The notes under the pieces were generated by a model. That model worked only from the letters and a program-made list of their open reading frames with translations. It ran no database searches and was not told where the DNA came from. The position numbers and the translations under genes were made by a program. From the NCBI GenBank assembly GCA_030525945.1, contig JAUNDT010000013.1, positions 1 through 38,262 of the forward strand: a stretch of 38,262 bases of DNA, given 5' to 3'. Each line of letters begins with the position of its first letter. Positions within the stretch are counted from its first letter, which is position 1. Source of the DNA: Coriobacteriaceae bacterium. GTDB lineage: Bacteria; Actinomycetota; Coriobacteriia; Coriobacteriales; Coriobacteriaceae. This document shows positions 30,972 to 38,262 of the stretch, piece after piece.

Positions 30972-33407
30972 TTACAGCGTCATGTTCGGGTCGGCATCCA
31001 CGCGGAAGTCGGAGAACTCGCCGCGCAGGTACTTTTCGCGTGCCACCACGGCGATCATCGCCGCGTTATCGGTGCATGCATTCTGCGGAGGAACGGTCAC
31101 GCGAATGCCCTGACGGCCGAGTTTCTCGATCACCATCTTACGCAGATGCGGATTCGCCGCAACGCCGCCGCCGATGCAGTACTCGCGCGCACCTGTCTCA
31201 CGCAGGGCGTTCTTCGCCTTCTTGTATTGGACGTCGAACACCGCCGCCTCAAAGGAAGCCGCAAGGTCAGGCAGGTTGATAGTGCGACCGGCCTTGGTCT
31301 CCTGCTCAATGTACAGCGTCACGGCCGTCTTGAGACCCGAGAGCGAGAAGCGGTAGTCGCCGCGGCTGTTGAGCGCGCGCGGGAAATCAATCGCCTTCGG
31401 GTTGCCCGTCTCCGCCAGTCGCGAAATCACAGGACCGCCAGGATAACCCAGACCCAGGGCCTTCGCCACCTTATCAAACGCCTCGCCAACCGCGTCGTCG
31501 AGCGTCTCGCCCAGCACCTCGTAATCGCCCCAGGCGCGCACGTGCACGAGCATGGTGTGCCCGCCGGAAACGAGGGTGAAGATAAACGGGGGCTCAAGGT
31601 CGGGCGTGGTCAACTTGTTTGCGAACAGGTGCCCTTCAAGATGATTCACGCAGATGAGCGGCTTATGCGCCGCCGCAGCAAAGCCCTTGGCGAACGCCAC
31701 GCCCACCACAAGCGCACCCACAAGACCGGGTCCTTGCGTCACGCCCACAGCGGCAAGTTCCGAGGGGGCGATTGCACCACCCGCCAAGCCAAGATTGGCC
31801 GCCGCCTCCTCGAGAGCGGCATCGACAACGCCCACGATGGCCTCAACGTGCTTGCGCGAGGCGATCTCGGGCACCACGCCGCCAAAGCGCGCATGGAAGT
31901 CGATCTGCGTCGAAACCTGATTGGCGAGCAGATTGCCCTCGGCATCGATGATGGCAACGGCCGTCTCATCACACGAGCTCTCAATGGCGAGCACGAGCTG
32001 GCGCCGCTCGATCTGCTCGCACTCCTCTTCGGAACGCGCAGGCGCCGGCAGGGGCCACTCGCGCACCGCAGCCGCCGTAGGCTCCGGCGAGGCGGCGTCC
32101 ACGGGCAGCACAAGCGGCAGGGGTGCCGTCAGAATGCGTGCATTACGTCCCGCGCCGTAGTAGTCGCGGCGCACTCCCGCCTCGGAAAAGCCCAGGCTTT
32201 CGTAGAGGGCGATAGCCGCGCTGTTGCCATCCTCGACCTCCAGGGAGGCGGAGCTGCATCCCAGCATCTGGGCATCGTAGCTCACATGAGCCAAAAGCTT
32301 GCGGGCAATCCCAGCGCGCCTGTGCTCCTGCGACACCACAACGTCGAGGATCTCGACATCCTTGTCCACGACCATGCCGCCGGCAAAGCCGATCAGCTCG
32401 CCGTTATCGTGCGCGACCCACCACGTTCGGGGCGTCGGGACATCATCTGCGAGCTCGGACAGAAACGCAGAGGCGCTCCACGGCTCGTGCCCAGCGCCCG
32501 CAAACACCTCTCGCTCAAGCTCCGCCATAGCCTCAGCATCTGCCGCGCCCATCGGACGCAGCTGCAGGTGCCTGCCCGCGAGTTCGTCGGCCACGCCCGT
32601 TACGCGTGAACCTGCGCTCGCATCGAGCCCCAACCGTTTGCGCTCGTTTTCCTCCGCATCCGACAGACGCGTATACACCGGCAACACTAGCGCGGGGTCA
32701 GTCGAGCCAGCGGCCATAAGCCCCTCAGGACTCGCCGCCGCGCGGAGCAGACCCTCGCCCGTAGGCCACCACAGGTCACGCTCGACAGCACGGCCCATCA
32801 GCCCCGCCTCTTCGAACAGGGTGCCGTATCGCACCAAGCCATCACCCGTGAGCTGCAGCTCGGAAGCATCCTCGCGGGCCGCCCACTCCTGAGCCGCGAC
32901 CGCCGCCTTCACCACGCGCTCGCGCTCAAACAGCCGAATAGGACCCTCGTCATTCAACACATACAGCGCCGGATATACCTCGCCGCGCATCGCGTCCGCA
33001 GCAACGGCGAGCTTACCTCGAACGCCCGCGCGCCACGACGTCCACGCCGTCGCATCGAGCGTCGATGCGCCCATCAGCGGCACGTTCGCGCCGCTCGCCA
33101 GGCCCTTTGCTGTAGATATGCCAATGCGCACGCCCGTAAACGAGCCCGGACCGCGGCCGACCAAAAACCCGCCCACGTCGCACATATCCATACCGGCATC
33201 CGCCAGCACCCCGCGCACGGTTTCGACCAGCTCGACGTTCGCCTGGCGACGGCACGCATGGTCGTTGCTTGCGAGTACCTCGATATGCGCGCGCGACGGC
33301 GTGTCGTCAAAGAAAACCTCGGGGGTCCACCATGCCGCCGAGCAGGCGAGCATGTCCGTAGATGTATCAATTGCCACGATCAACGTGCGCAAATCATCGA
33401 GCCTCAT
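30972..33407 (-). CDS. TsaB-RimI-TsaD triple fusion (tRNA t6A synthesis and N-acetyltransferase)
   Basis: 811 residues with three domains. Residues 1-235 are TsaB-like (VAIDTSTDML, GRGPGSFTGVRIGISTAKGLASG). Residues 270-425 are a GNAT acetyltransferase of RimI type (LDVVVSQEHRRAGIARKLL, AIALYESLGF). Residues 445-811 are TsaD/Kae1 (LAIESSCDETAVAI, EIASRKHVEAI, VNHLEGHL, GGVAANPHLRK), including the metal-binding His pairs. TsaD with TsaB transfers threonylcarbamoyl to A37 of ANN-decoding tRNAs; RimI acetylates ribosomal protein S18 in other bacteria and its target here is unknown. AAGGG lies upstream of the ATG. tsaE is the gene just before it. Confidence 0.95.
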   Translation of the reverse strand: MRLDDLRTLIVAIDTSTDMLACSAAWWTPEVFFDDTPSRAHIEVLASNDHACRRQANVELVETVRGVLADAGMDMCDVGGFLVGRGPGSFTGVRIGISTAKGLASGANVPLMGASTLDATAWTSWRAGVRGKLAVAADAMRGEVYPALYVLNDEGPIRLFERERVVKAAVAAQEWAAREDASELQLTGDGLVRYGTLFEEAGLMGRAVERDLWWPTGEGLLRAAASPEGLMAAGSTDPALVLPVYTRLSDAEENERKRLGLDASAGSRVTGVADELAGRHLQLRPMGAADAEAMAELEREVFAGAGHEPWSASAFLSELADDVPTPRTWWVAHDNGELIGFAGGMVVDKDVEILDVVVSQEHRRAGIARKLLAHVSYDAQMLGCSSASLEVEDGNSAAIALYESLGFSEAGVRRDYYGAGRNARILTAPLPLVLPVDAASPEPTAAAVREWPLPAPARSEEECEQIERRQLVLAIESSCDETAVAIIDAEGNLLANQVSTQIDFHARFGGVVPEIASRKHVEAIVGVVDAALEEAAANLGLAGGAIAPSELAAVGVTQGPGLVGALVVGVAFAKGFAAAAHKPLICVNHLEGHLFANKLTTPDLEPPFIFTLVSGGHTMLVHVRAWGDYEVLGETLDDAVGEAFDKVAKALGLGYPGGPVISRLAETGNPKAIDFPRALNSRGDYRFSLSGLKTAVTLYIEQETKAGRTINLPDLAASFEAAVFDVQYKKAKNALRETGAREYCIGGGVAANPHLRKMVIEKLGRQGIRVTVPPQNACTDNAAMIAVVAREKYLRGEFSDFRVDADPNMTL

Positions 33408-33438
33408 CGAGCACGACCCTTTCCATATCGGTTATTCC

Positions 33439-33942
33439 TCAGGCGAGCCCGGCAACCGCCGACTCAATCTCACTCGCCAGCTTCTCCGCCCGAGCGCCAT
33501 GCGGCTCAAGGGTTATCACGCGCTTGTCGCCGTCACTCTCAACGCGCGCGAGCGTCACGCCCAAATAGTCGTCCGTCAGTTCATCTTGGAACTGCTCGCC
33601 CCACTCAAGCAGGCACGCTCCCTCGTATCCCAGCACGTCGAAAATGCCCGTGTCCTCAAGCTGATACGCGTGCTCAAGGCGGTACAGGTCAAAGTGAAAC
33701 AGCGGAATGCGCCCGCCGTCGTGAACCGCCATAAGGGCGAATGTGGGGCTCGTCACCGGATTAGCGTCACCGAGCCCGCTCGACACGCCTTTCGTGAAGT
33801 GCGTCTTGCCCACTCCCAGGCCACCTGACAGAACAAGCACGTCACCGTGGTCCAAACAGGAAGCAACGAGCTCGCCAAACGCGATCGTGTCCTCAACGCA
33901 AGCGCTCTCAAACTGGCGCTCGCCCACAAGTTTCAACGTCAT
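33439..33942 (-). CDS. tsaE: TsaE, ATPase of the tRNA t6A complex
   Basis: 167 residues. TsaE binds the TsaB-TsaD dimer and its ATPase resets the complex. The P-loop is SGGLGVGKTHFTKG, followed by SPTFALM (switch-like), FHFDLYRLE and LLEWGEQF. The ATG at 33942 lies 7 nt after the glycosylase stop with GGGG upstream. Its position directly ahead of the TsaB-RimI-TsaD fusion gives the whole complex apart from TsaC in two genes. Confidence 0.95.
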   Translation of the reverse strand: MTLKLVGERQFESACVEDTIAFGELVASCLDHGDVLVLSGGLGVGKTHFTKGVSSGLGDANPVTSPTFALMAVHDGGRIPLFHFDLYRLEHAYQLEDTGIFDVLGYEGACLLEWGEQFQDELTDDYLGVTLARVESDGDKRVITLEPHGARAEKLASEIESAVAGLA

Positions 33943-33948
33943 AACCAG

Positions 33949-34626
33949 CTACCCCTCAAGGCTTGGCAGGGCATCGGAGCGCTCTGATTCGGCAGCTTCC
34001 ATCGTTGCCGCCTCCAGCCCGCTTCCCGCCGGGTGGGCGGCCAGATAGTCTCCGAGCATCTTAAAATCCGCCTCGAGCAACTGCTGCCAGGCGGGATTGC
34101 GCAAGGCAGCCGCCGGATGGAACGTGGGCATAACCGTGAAATGCCCCATCTGGTGAAAACGTCCGCGCAGCTTGGTGATGCCCGTCTCGGTTTTCAAGAC
34201 AAAGTGGCTCGCCGGATTGCCCAAAGTGACGATGATGTCGGGCCAGATGCTGCGAATCTGCTCCCGCAAATACGGAGAGCACGCGAGCACCTCGTCGGCA
34301 GCGGGATTTCGATTTCCCGGGGGACGGCACTTGAGCACGTTCGCGATGTAGATATCCTCACGGCGAAGGCCCGCCAGCGACAAAATCCGGTTGAGGTTCT
34401 CGCCGGCACGGCCCACGAACGGCTCGCCCTGCAAATCCTCGTTCTTACCCGGCGCCTCTCCAACGAACAGAACGCGCGCATGCGGATTGCCCACGCCAAA
34501 CACGATGTTCGTGCGCGTTTGGCACAGCTGGCACAGGCGGCAGTCGCCCATCACCGAGCGAATCTCCTCAAGAGACACCTCGCGAGGCTTTTGCCCCTCA
34601 TGTCCCGGAATATGCATCATCCCCAT
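33949..34626 (-). CDS. Family 4 uracil-DNA glycosylase (Fe-S)
   Basis: 225 residues from the ATG at 34626. It removes uracil from DNA and carries a [4Fe-4S] cluster. Cluster cysteines are visible in CRLCQLC (CxxC), KCRPPGNR and LACSPYLREQI. The uracil pocket motif is VGEAPGKNEDLQGEPFVGRAG (VGEAPGKNED then LQGEPFVGRAG), and the catalytic His motif is PTFHPAAALRNP. The start at 34626 follows GGAGAGG; 34620 or 34617 are close alternatives. An in-frame ATG at 34704 overlaps alr and lacks a ribosome site. Confidence 0.93.
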   Translation of the reverse strand: MGMMHIPGHEGQKPREVSLEEIRSVMGDCRLCQLCQTRTNIVFGVGNPHARVLFVGEAPGKNEDLQGEPFVGRAGENLNRILSLAGLRREDIYIANVLKCRPPGNRNPAADEVLACSPYLREQIRSIWPDIIVTLGNPASHFVLKTETGITKLRGRFHQMGHFTVMPTFHPAAALRNPAWQQLLEADFKMLGDYLAAHPAGSGLEAATMEAAESERSDALPSLEG

Positions 34627-34664
34627 GCAATGCGCCTCTCCGCGCCCGCCTTCCCGGCAAGCGA

Positions 34665-35819
34665 CTAAACGTAAATCTTCTCCAGCCGCATGCCAAAACC
34701 GCACGCAAGCTCATAGTTGATGGTTCCGCACATGCCCGCGAGCTCGTCGAGCGTTATGCGCTCGTTGCCGTCAGCGCCAACGATGGTCATGAGGTCGCCG
34801 GGCTCCGCCTCGATGGCGGGATGCAGTATGGATGTCTCGTTGATGGCGACCATGCACTGGTCCATGCAAATATTGCCCACCTGTCGAATACGCTGGCCCC
34901 GATAGAGGACCTCCATGCGGTTGGACAGCATGCGCGGAAGACCGTCCGCATAGCCAATGGGCAGCGTGCAGATCTGAACGCGCGTGCGAGGCACACGGTA
35001 GGTGTACCCGTAGCCAACTCCCTCGCCCATCGCAGGGTGGCACTCATGGGTCACGCGGGCCTTAATGCTCATGACCGGCTCGAGCGGAAGAACCGCTGCC
35101 GCTCGCTCGCACGGCTGCAGGCCATACAAGCCAATACCCGCGCGGATCATATCGAAGTGCATGTCCTTGTTGAGCACGGATCCAGGCGTGTTGTCGCAAT
35201 GCACGATGCCTGGGTCAAACCCCGCCTCGCGCAGACCCGCAATCGCTTCGACAAACCGCTTGCACTGCAGTTGATGGTCCCAACCGTCGGGCTCATCCGC
35301 AGTCGCAAAGTGCGTGAACGTGCCATCGCACTCCAGACCTGCATGAAACTCGACGCTTCGGCGGAAATCGACCACCTCGGTGTAGTGAACGCCGATGCGG
35401 TTCATGCCCGTATTGATGGCGAGGTGGTATTTGCCCACGCGACCCAGGGCCGCCGCTCGCTCGCCATACGCCCAGGCGAACTCCGGCGTGTAAATGGACG
35501 GCATGATGTCGTGCTCGAGCAGCGCGTCAACGGCCGTTGCCGGCGGCTCGCTCAGCAAGAGAATCGGCAGCTTTTGGCCAGCCTCACGCAAGGCAATGCC
35601 CTCGAGAACCGTCGCCACTGCAAACATGTCCGCACCCGCGGCATGCATGACCTTAGCGCAGCGCTCAACGCCGTGCCCGTACGCATCCGCCTTAACTACG
35701 CAGCACAACCGCTGACGGGCGCCGATAAGCCCCTTAAACGCGCGCGTGTTACGACGAAGCGCGCCGGTATCGATCTCCGCCCACGCCCAACGGGTAGGCG
35801 GCTCGCTCAACGTCTGCAT
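34665..35819 (-). CDS. alr: Alanine racemase
   Basis: 384 residues, fold-type III PLP enzyme that makes D-alanine for peptidoglycan. The PLP Lys is in VVKADAYGHG near residue 43. The second catalytic base Tyr is in GVGYGYTYR. Further family parts are AINTGMNRIGV, HCDNTPGS, IRAGIGLYG, LPIGYADGLPR and NICMDQCMV. GGAGG lies upstream of the ATG, 3 nt after the nnr stop. The nnr-alr order is common in Gram-positive and actinobacterial genomes. Confidence 0.97.
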   Translation of the reverse strand: MQTLSEPPTRWAWAEIDTGALRRNTRAFKGLIGARQRLCCVVKADAYGHGVERCAKVMHAAGADMFAVATVLEGIALREAGQKLPILLLSEPPATAVDALLEHDIMPSIYTPEFAWAYGERAAALGRVGKYHLAINTGMNRIGVHYTEVVDFRRSVEFHAGLECDGTFTHFATADEPDGWDHQLQCKRFVEAIAGLREAGFDPGIVHCDNTPGSVLNKDMHFDMIRAGIGLYGLQPCERAAAVLPLEPVMSIKARVTHECHPAMGEGVGYGYTYRVPRTRVQICTLPIGYADGLPRMLSNRMEVLYRGQRIRQVGNICMDQCMVAINETSILHPAIEAEPGDLMTIVGADGNERITLDELAGMCGTINYELACGFGMRLEKIYV

Positions 35820-35822
35820 GTC

Positions 35823-37430
35823 CTAGTCCTCCATATCGATGCCGGCGTCTTTAAGGGACTCGCGCTCAACCATATCCATGGCTTCGCCCAGCACATCGAT
35901 CAGATCCGTGGCAATTACGCTGCGCTCGCCCATAAGAGACGCCGCCGCATATCCCGTGCAAGAATGAACGGCAACGGCATAGGAGCACAGGAGCTCCCAC
36001 CTGTCGACCTCGCCATGGCTCACGGCAACGTTCGCGGCAATGATACCCGCCAGGACGTCACCGGACCCGGCAGTTGCAAGCGAAACGGGCCCGCCTTGCG
36101 GGAACAGGACCTTCTCCACGCCCACAATGGCGGTGGTGGGGCCCTTCGCAACCACAACCAGGTTATCCGACCCAGCCGCCCACACCAGCTGCTGGGCAGC
36201 CTCGATGGCAGAGCCCAGATCGTCGACGGGCTTGTCACCGACCAGGCGCGACAGCTCTTTATTATGCGGCGTGAGGATAAGCGGAGCTTCGCGGCGATAC
36301 ACCTCAGGGGTCTCGTCAATTCCGCCGATGGCGATTCGGCTCAGGCAGTTGAGTGCGTCCGCATCCAGCACCAGAGGCACATCGAGCGACAACAGCTCGT
36401 TAACCACCTGCATGCCGCCGGAAGTTACGGTCATGCCCGGCCCGCACAAAACGCAGTCATACTTAGGAGCGATCACCTTGATTGCCGAGGGTGCCGCAGC
36501 GCCAAATGCGCCGCGTGAATCCGCAGGAACGGAAACGACCGGCACGCACGGAAGCGCCATGCGAATCAAATTGGCACAAGGCTCGGGAGTTGCAACGGTC
36601 ACATACCCAGCCCCCGCGCGAGCGGCAGCCTTGGCAGCGAGAATAGCGGCTCCCGGATAGGTGGAAGAACCGGCAACCACCAGGACAGACCCACGGCTGT
36701 ACTTATTCACGTTTGCAGGCAGCTCGGGGAAGTAATCGAGCAGATCAGCGGGCTCCACGATATCAGCCGCGTGATCGACATCATCAATGACCTCATCGAG
36801 GCGATCATACAACTCACCGCAAAAAACCTTGCCCGCATGCTCGGGACCGGCACCACTATACAGGCCGATTTTGGGCGTGAGCATCGTTGCGGTGGCATCC
36901 GCTCGAACGCAAGGGCCCTCGGCCATACCGCTCTCCGCATCAAGGCCGGAAGGAACGTCGATGGAGACGACCGTCACATCCAGGTCGTTAAGCGTGGGGA
37001 TCCAGATGGAGAACGGCGCCCTAACTGCACCAGAGAAGCCAATGCCCAAAATGGCATCGAGGACAACATCTGCCTTTGACAGGATTTCCAGCAGCTCATC
37101 CCTCGAGGGGCCGACGATAACATTTACATCCCTGCCCGCTGTACGACGCGCAACATGCCGCGAAATCGGACTCTTGATCTCATCAGGCTCAATAGGAGAG
37201 ACAACGTCGACCTCAACGCCCTTATGGCGGAGGATGTCCGCAGCCACCCAACCATCGCCGCCGTTGTTGCCAAACCCGGTCAGAACCACAACATGGTTCG
37301 GCGCGTATCTCTCGACGACGCTCGCGGCAAACTCGCCAGCGTACTCCATCAGAGCCGCCTTCGAGGTGCCTGAACGCTCAATAAGATCTTCCAGACGACG
37401 CGTCTCGTCAGTATTCAATACGGGCCTCAT
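35823..37430 (-). CDS. nnr: Bifunctional NAD(P)H-hydrate epimerase / ADP-dependent dehydratase
   Basis: 535 residues. It repairs hydrated NAD(P)H. The N-terminal epimerase (YjeF_N) shows VLTGFGNNGGDGWVAA, VLDAILGIGFSGAVR and SIDVPSGLDAESG. The C-terminal dehydratase (carbohydrate kinase-like) shows GSVLVVAGSSTYPGAAILAA, LVLDADALNCLS, ILTPHNKELSRLVG, VVAKGPTTAIV and ATAGSGDVLAGIIA. The ATG at 37430 overlaps the acpS stop by four bases (ATGA), with GGGGATG-type ribosome site upstream. Confidence 0.97.
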   Translation of the reverse strand: MRPVLNTDETRRLEDLIERSGTSKAALMEYAGEFAASVVERYAPNHVVVLTGFGNNGGDGWVAADILRHKGVEVDVVSPIEPDEIKSPISRHVARRTAGRDVNVIVGPSRDELLEILSKADVVLDAILGIGFSGAVRAPFSIWIPTLNDLDVTVVSIDVPSGLDAESGMAEGPCVRADATATMLTPKIGLYSGAGPEHAGKVFCGELYDRLDEVIDDVDHAADIVEPADLLDYFPELPANVNKYSRGSVLVVAGSSTYPGAAILAAKAAARAGAGYVTVATPEPCANLIRMALPCVPVVSVPADSRGAFGAAAPSAIKVIAPKYDCVLCGPGMTVTSGGMQVVNELLSLDVPLVLDADALNCLSRIAIGGIDETPEVYRREAPLILTPHNKELSRLVGDKPVDDLGSAIEAAQQLVWAAGSDNLVVVAKGPTTAIVGVEKVLFPQGGPVSLATAGSGDVLAGIIAANVAVSHGEVDRWELLCSYAVAVHSCTGYAAASLMGERSVIATDLIDVLGEAMDMVERESLKDAGIDMED

Positions 37431-38005
37431 GCCACATCCCCTTCAACGGAAACCGGCTCCTCACCAGTCACCTCAAGTACTTCCAATTCCTGAAGACGCT
37501 CTAGATCATCCAAAACAGACCGAGCATCGCGAAACGACTGCGCCAGAAGCTGGCGCTCTGAGACTTTTTCCTCTTTTGGCTTTGGACGAGAAGCCTCGGT
37601 TATCGCCATGGCGTTGGCGACGGCGAGCTCCCCCGTAAACGATAACGAGAGCGCAACCTCCTGAACTCCCAGGCGCTCTGCGACCGATGCGGCTCCTCCG
37701 GTTAAAACGGCGATCGGCTTACCGTTTGCATCTCGAGAAACCGAGACGTCACGTCGTCCAACGCCCTCTTGTCCAAAACCAGCGCCCAGGGCTTTAAGAA
37801 CAGCTTCACGGGCAGCAAACCGACATGCATAATGAGCGGCAGGACGCGTAGACGCCTCGCAGTACATACGCTCCTCTTCGGTAAACATACGAAGGATAAA
37901 GCTCGGGGTAACACGCATAACGCGTTCCATTTGAGAGACCTTCACGATGTCTACGCCGATACCAGCCTGCGCCACCTGACCCCCATATTGCATAGGTGAG
38001 TACAT
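37427..38005 (-). CDS. acpS: Holo-[acyl-carrier-protein] synthase with C-terminal extension
   Basis: About 192 residues; AcpS is usually about 120-130. It transfers 4'-phosphopantetheine from CoA to acyl carrier protein. Core motifs are GIGVDIVKVSQMERV, FTEEERMYCE, YACRFAAREAVLKALGAGFG and LSLSFTGELAVANAMA. The last 60 residues are an extra charged, helical, coiled-coil-like tail (RQLLAQSFRDARSVLDDLER). The ATG at 38005 fits a near-leaderless transcript from the promoter at 38015-38043; an ATG at 37993 or GTG at 37975 are alternatives closer to the family start. First gene of the operon to tsaD. Confidence 0.9.
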   Translation of the reverse strand: MYSPMQYGGQVAQAGIGVDIVKVSQMERVMRVTPSFILRMFTEEERMYCEASTRPAAHYACRFAAREAVLKALGAGFGQEGVGRRDVSVSRDANGKPIAVLTGGAASVAERLGVQEVALSLSFTGELAVANAMAITEASRPKPKEEKVSERQLLAQSFRDARSVLDDLERLQELEVLEVTGEEPVSVEGDVA

Positions 38006-38014
38006 AACTTTTTT

Positions 38015-38043
38015 ATTGTATCGACTTATGCCAAGCACCTCAA
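38015..38043 (-). promoter_or_regulatory. Promoter of the acpS-nnr-alr-udg-tsaE-tsaBD operon
   Basis: -35 TTGAGG (38038-38043) and -10 TACAAT (38015-38020) with 17 bp between. Expected transcription start is about 38008, only 2-3 nt before the ATG at 38005. No Shine-Dalgarno sequence lies in between. The 38044-38160 stretch shows nothing else. Confidence 0.65.
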
Positions 38044-38161
38044 AGGCCATACATAAAGAAATGGGGCAGCAACCATTACCGACCACGGCCTCCAAAGATC
38101 GCGAGACATCGAGCGACAGAGCGCGCCCGCGAACGGCGGCGGCGCGGCGGGGGCGACGAAC

Positions 38162-38189
38162 ATAAAAAGGGGGCGCCGAAGCGCCCCCT
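38162..38189 (-). terminator. Terminator of the rRNA operon
   Basis: On the minus strand AGGGGGCGC-TTCG-GCGCCCCCT, a 9-bp stem with a stable C(UUCG)G tetraloop, is followed by TTTTATG. It lies about 40 nt downstream of the 5S gene. Confidence 0.92.
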
Positions 38190-38229
38190 CTCCTAAATCC
38201 GCCCTATGTAACGAGCTCGGGCGGGAGCC

Positions 38230-38262
38230 GTCCACCGGTCAGCGGCGCCCTGCTCTCCCACG
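38230..38262 (-). rRNA. rrf: 5S rRNA, 3' end only
   Basis: The minus strand reads CGTGGGAGAGCAGGGCGCCGC (shown as CGTGGGAGAGCAGG then GCGCCGC), the conserved 3' part of bacterial 5S rRNA (GGGAGAGTAGGxCGCCGCC), then ACCGGTGGA, which would close helix I. The rest lies beyond the window. The exact 3' end, around 38230-38233, is approximate. Confidence 0.85.

Noticed and set aside
30735..32609. Long open frame on the plus strand opposite tsaB-rimI-tsaD (about 620 codons)
   Set aside because: It is antisense to a gene with clear motifs, has no family signature or ribosome site, and long antisense frames are expected at this GC content and codon use.
34821..36518. Long plus-strand open frame opposite alr and nnr (about 565 codons)
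   Set aside because: It is antisense to two strongly supported genes, and its composition (Arg/His/Asn/Gln-rich) is typical of a shadow frame.

Overview
The window is about 38 kb of GC-rich bacterial chromosome, bounded by the 3' part of a 5S rRNA gene on the right and a tRNA-Leu(UAA) gene on the left, both on the minus strand. Gene content, Ala/Arg-rich proteins and codon style suggest an anaerobic gut actinobacterium of the class Coriobacteriia, probably Collinsella-like. That placement is inferred from gene style and families; no marker gene is fully present to settle it.

Layout, left to right. (1) 1-6.6 kb, mostly minus strand: tRNA-Leu, a Ppx/GppA phosphatase and a DivIC/FtsB-type division protein; a small plus-strand membrane protein; then larB-larC-phosphodiesterase-mazG as a tight operon. 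(2) 6.7-17.9 kb: an ArsC/Spx-like protein; a flavin-related stretch with a Gx (EetB-like) transporter, a lipoprotein ApbE flavin transferase, and an FMN-riboswitch-controlled ribU-ecfA(double)-ecfT operon; murB between them on the other strand; then a Tat-exported coiled-coil CHAP hydrolase, galE and a long-chain polyprenyl diphosphate synthase. (3) 17.9-22.1 kb: an array of small palindromes, a TVP38/DedA-type membrane protein and an OmpR-type two-component system. (4) 22.1-28.4 kb: a nickel/hydrogenase block with an unknown 82-residue protein, nikR, hypF, hypC, hypD and hypE. (5) 28.6-30.7 kb: cstA with a long leader. (6) 31-38 kb, minus-strand operon: acpS, nnr, alr, a family 4 uracil-DNA glycosylase, tsaE and a TsaB-RimI-TsaD triple fusion.

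Functional links. The riboflavin uptake operon, ApbE and the Gx transporter could together supply and attach flavins outside the membrane, and the polyprenyl synthase could supply quinone side chains. LarB/LarC (nickel pincer cofactor), NikR and the Hyp proteins point to nickel enzymes, although larA, larE, hypA, hypB and the hydrogenase itself are outside the window. The acpS-to-tsaD operon joins cofactor activation, metabolite repair, wall precursor supply and tRNA t6A synthesis.

The most interesting non-coding signals are: a cstA leader with a 13-codon Leu/Val/Ile-rich reading frame and an intrinsic terminator (an apparent attenuator); a near-identical 17-bp direct-repeat box upstream of both the response regulator and the TVP38 gene; several unrelated palindromic elements, two of them lying in frame inside ecfA and hypF; and promoters that seem to start transcription at or next to the start codon.
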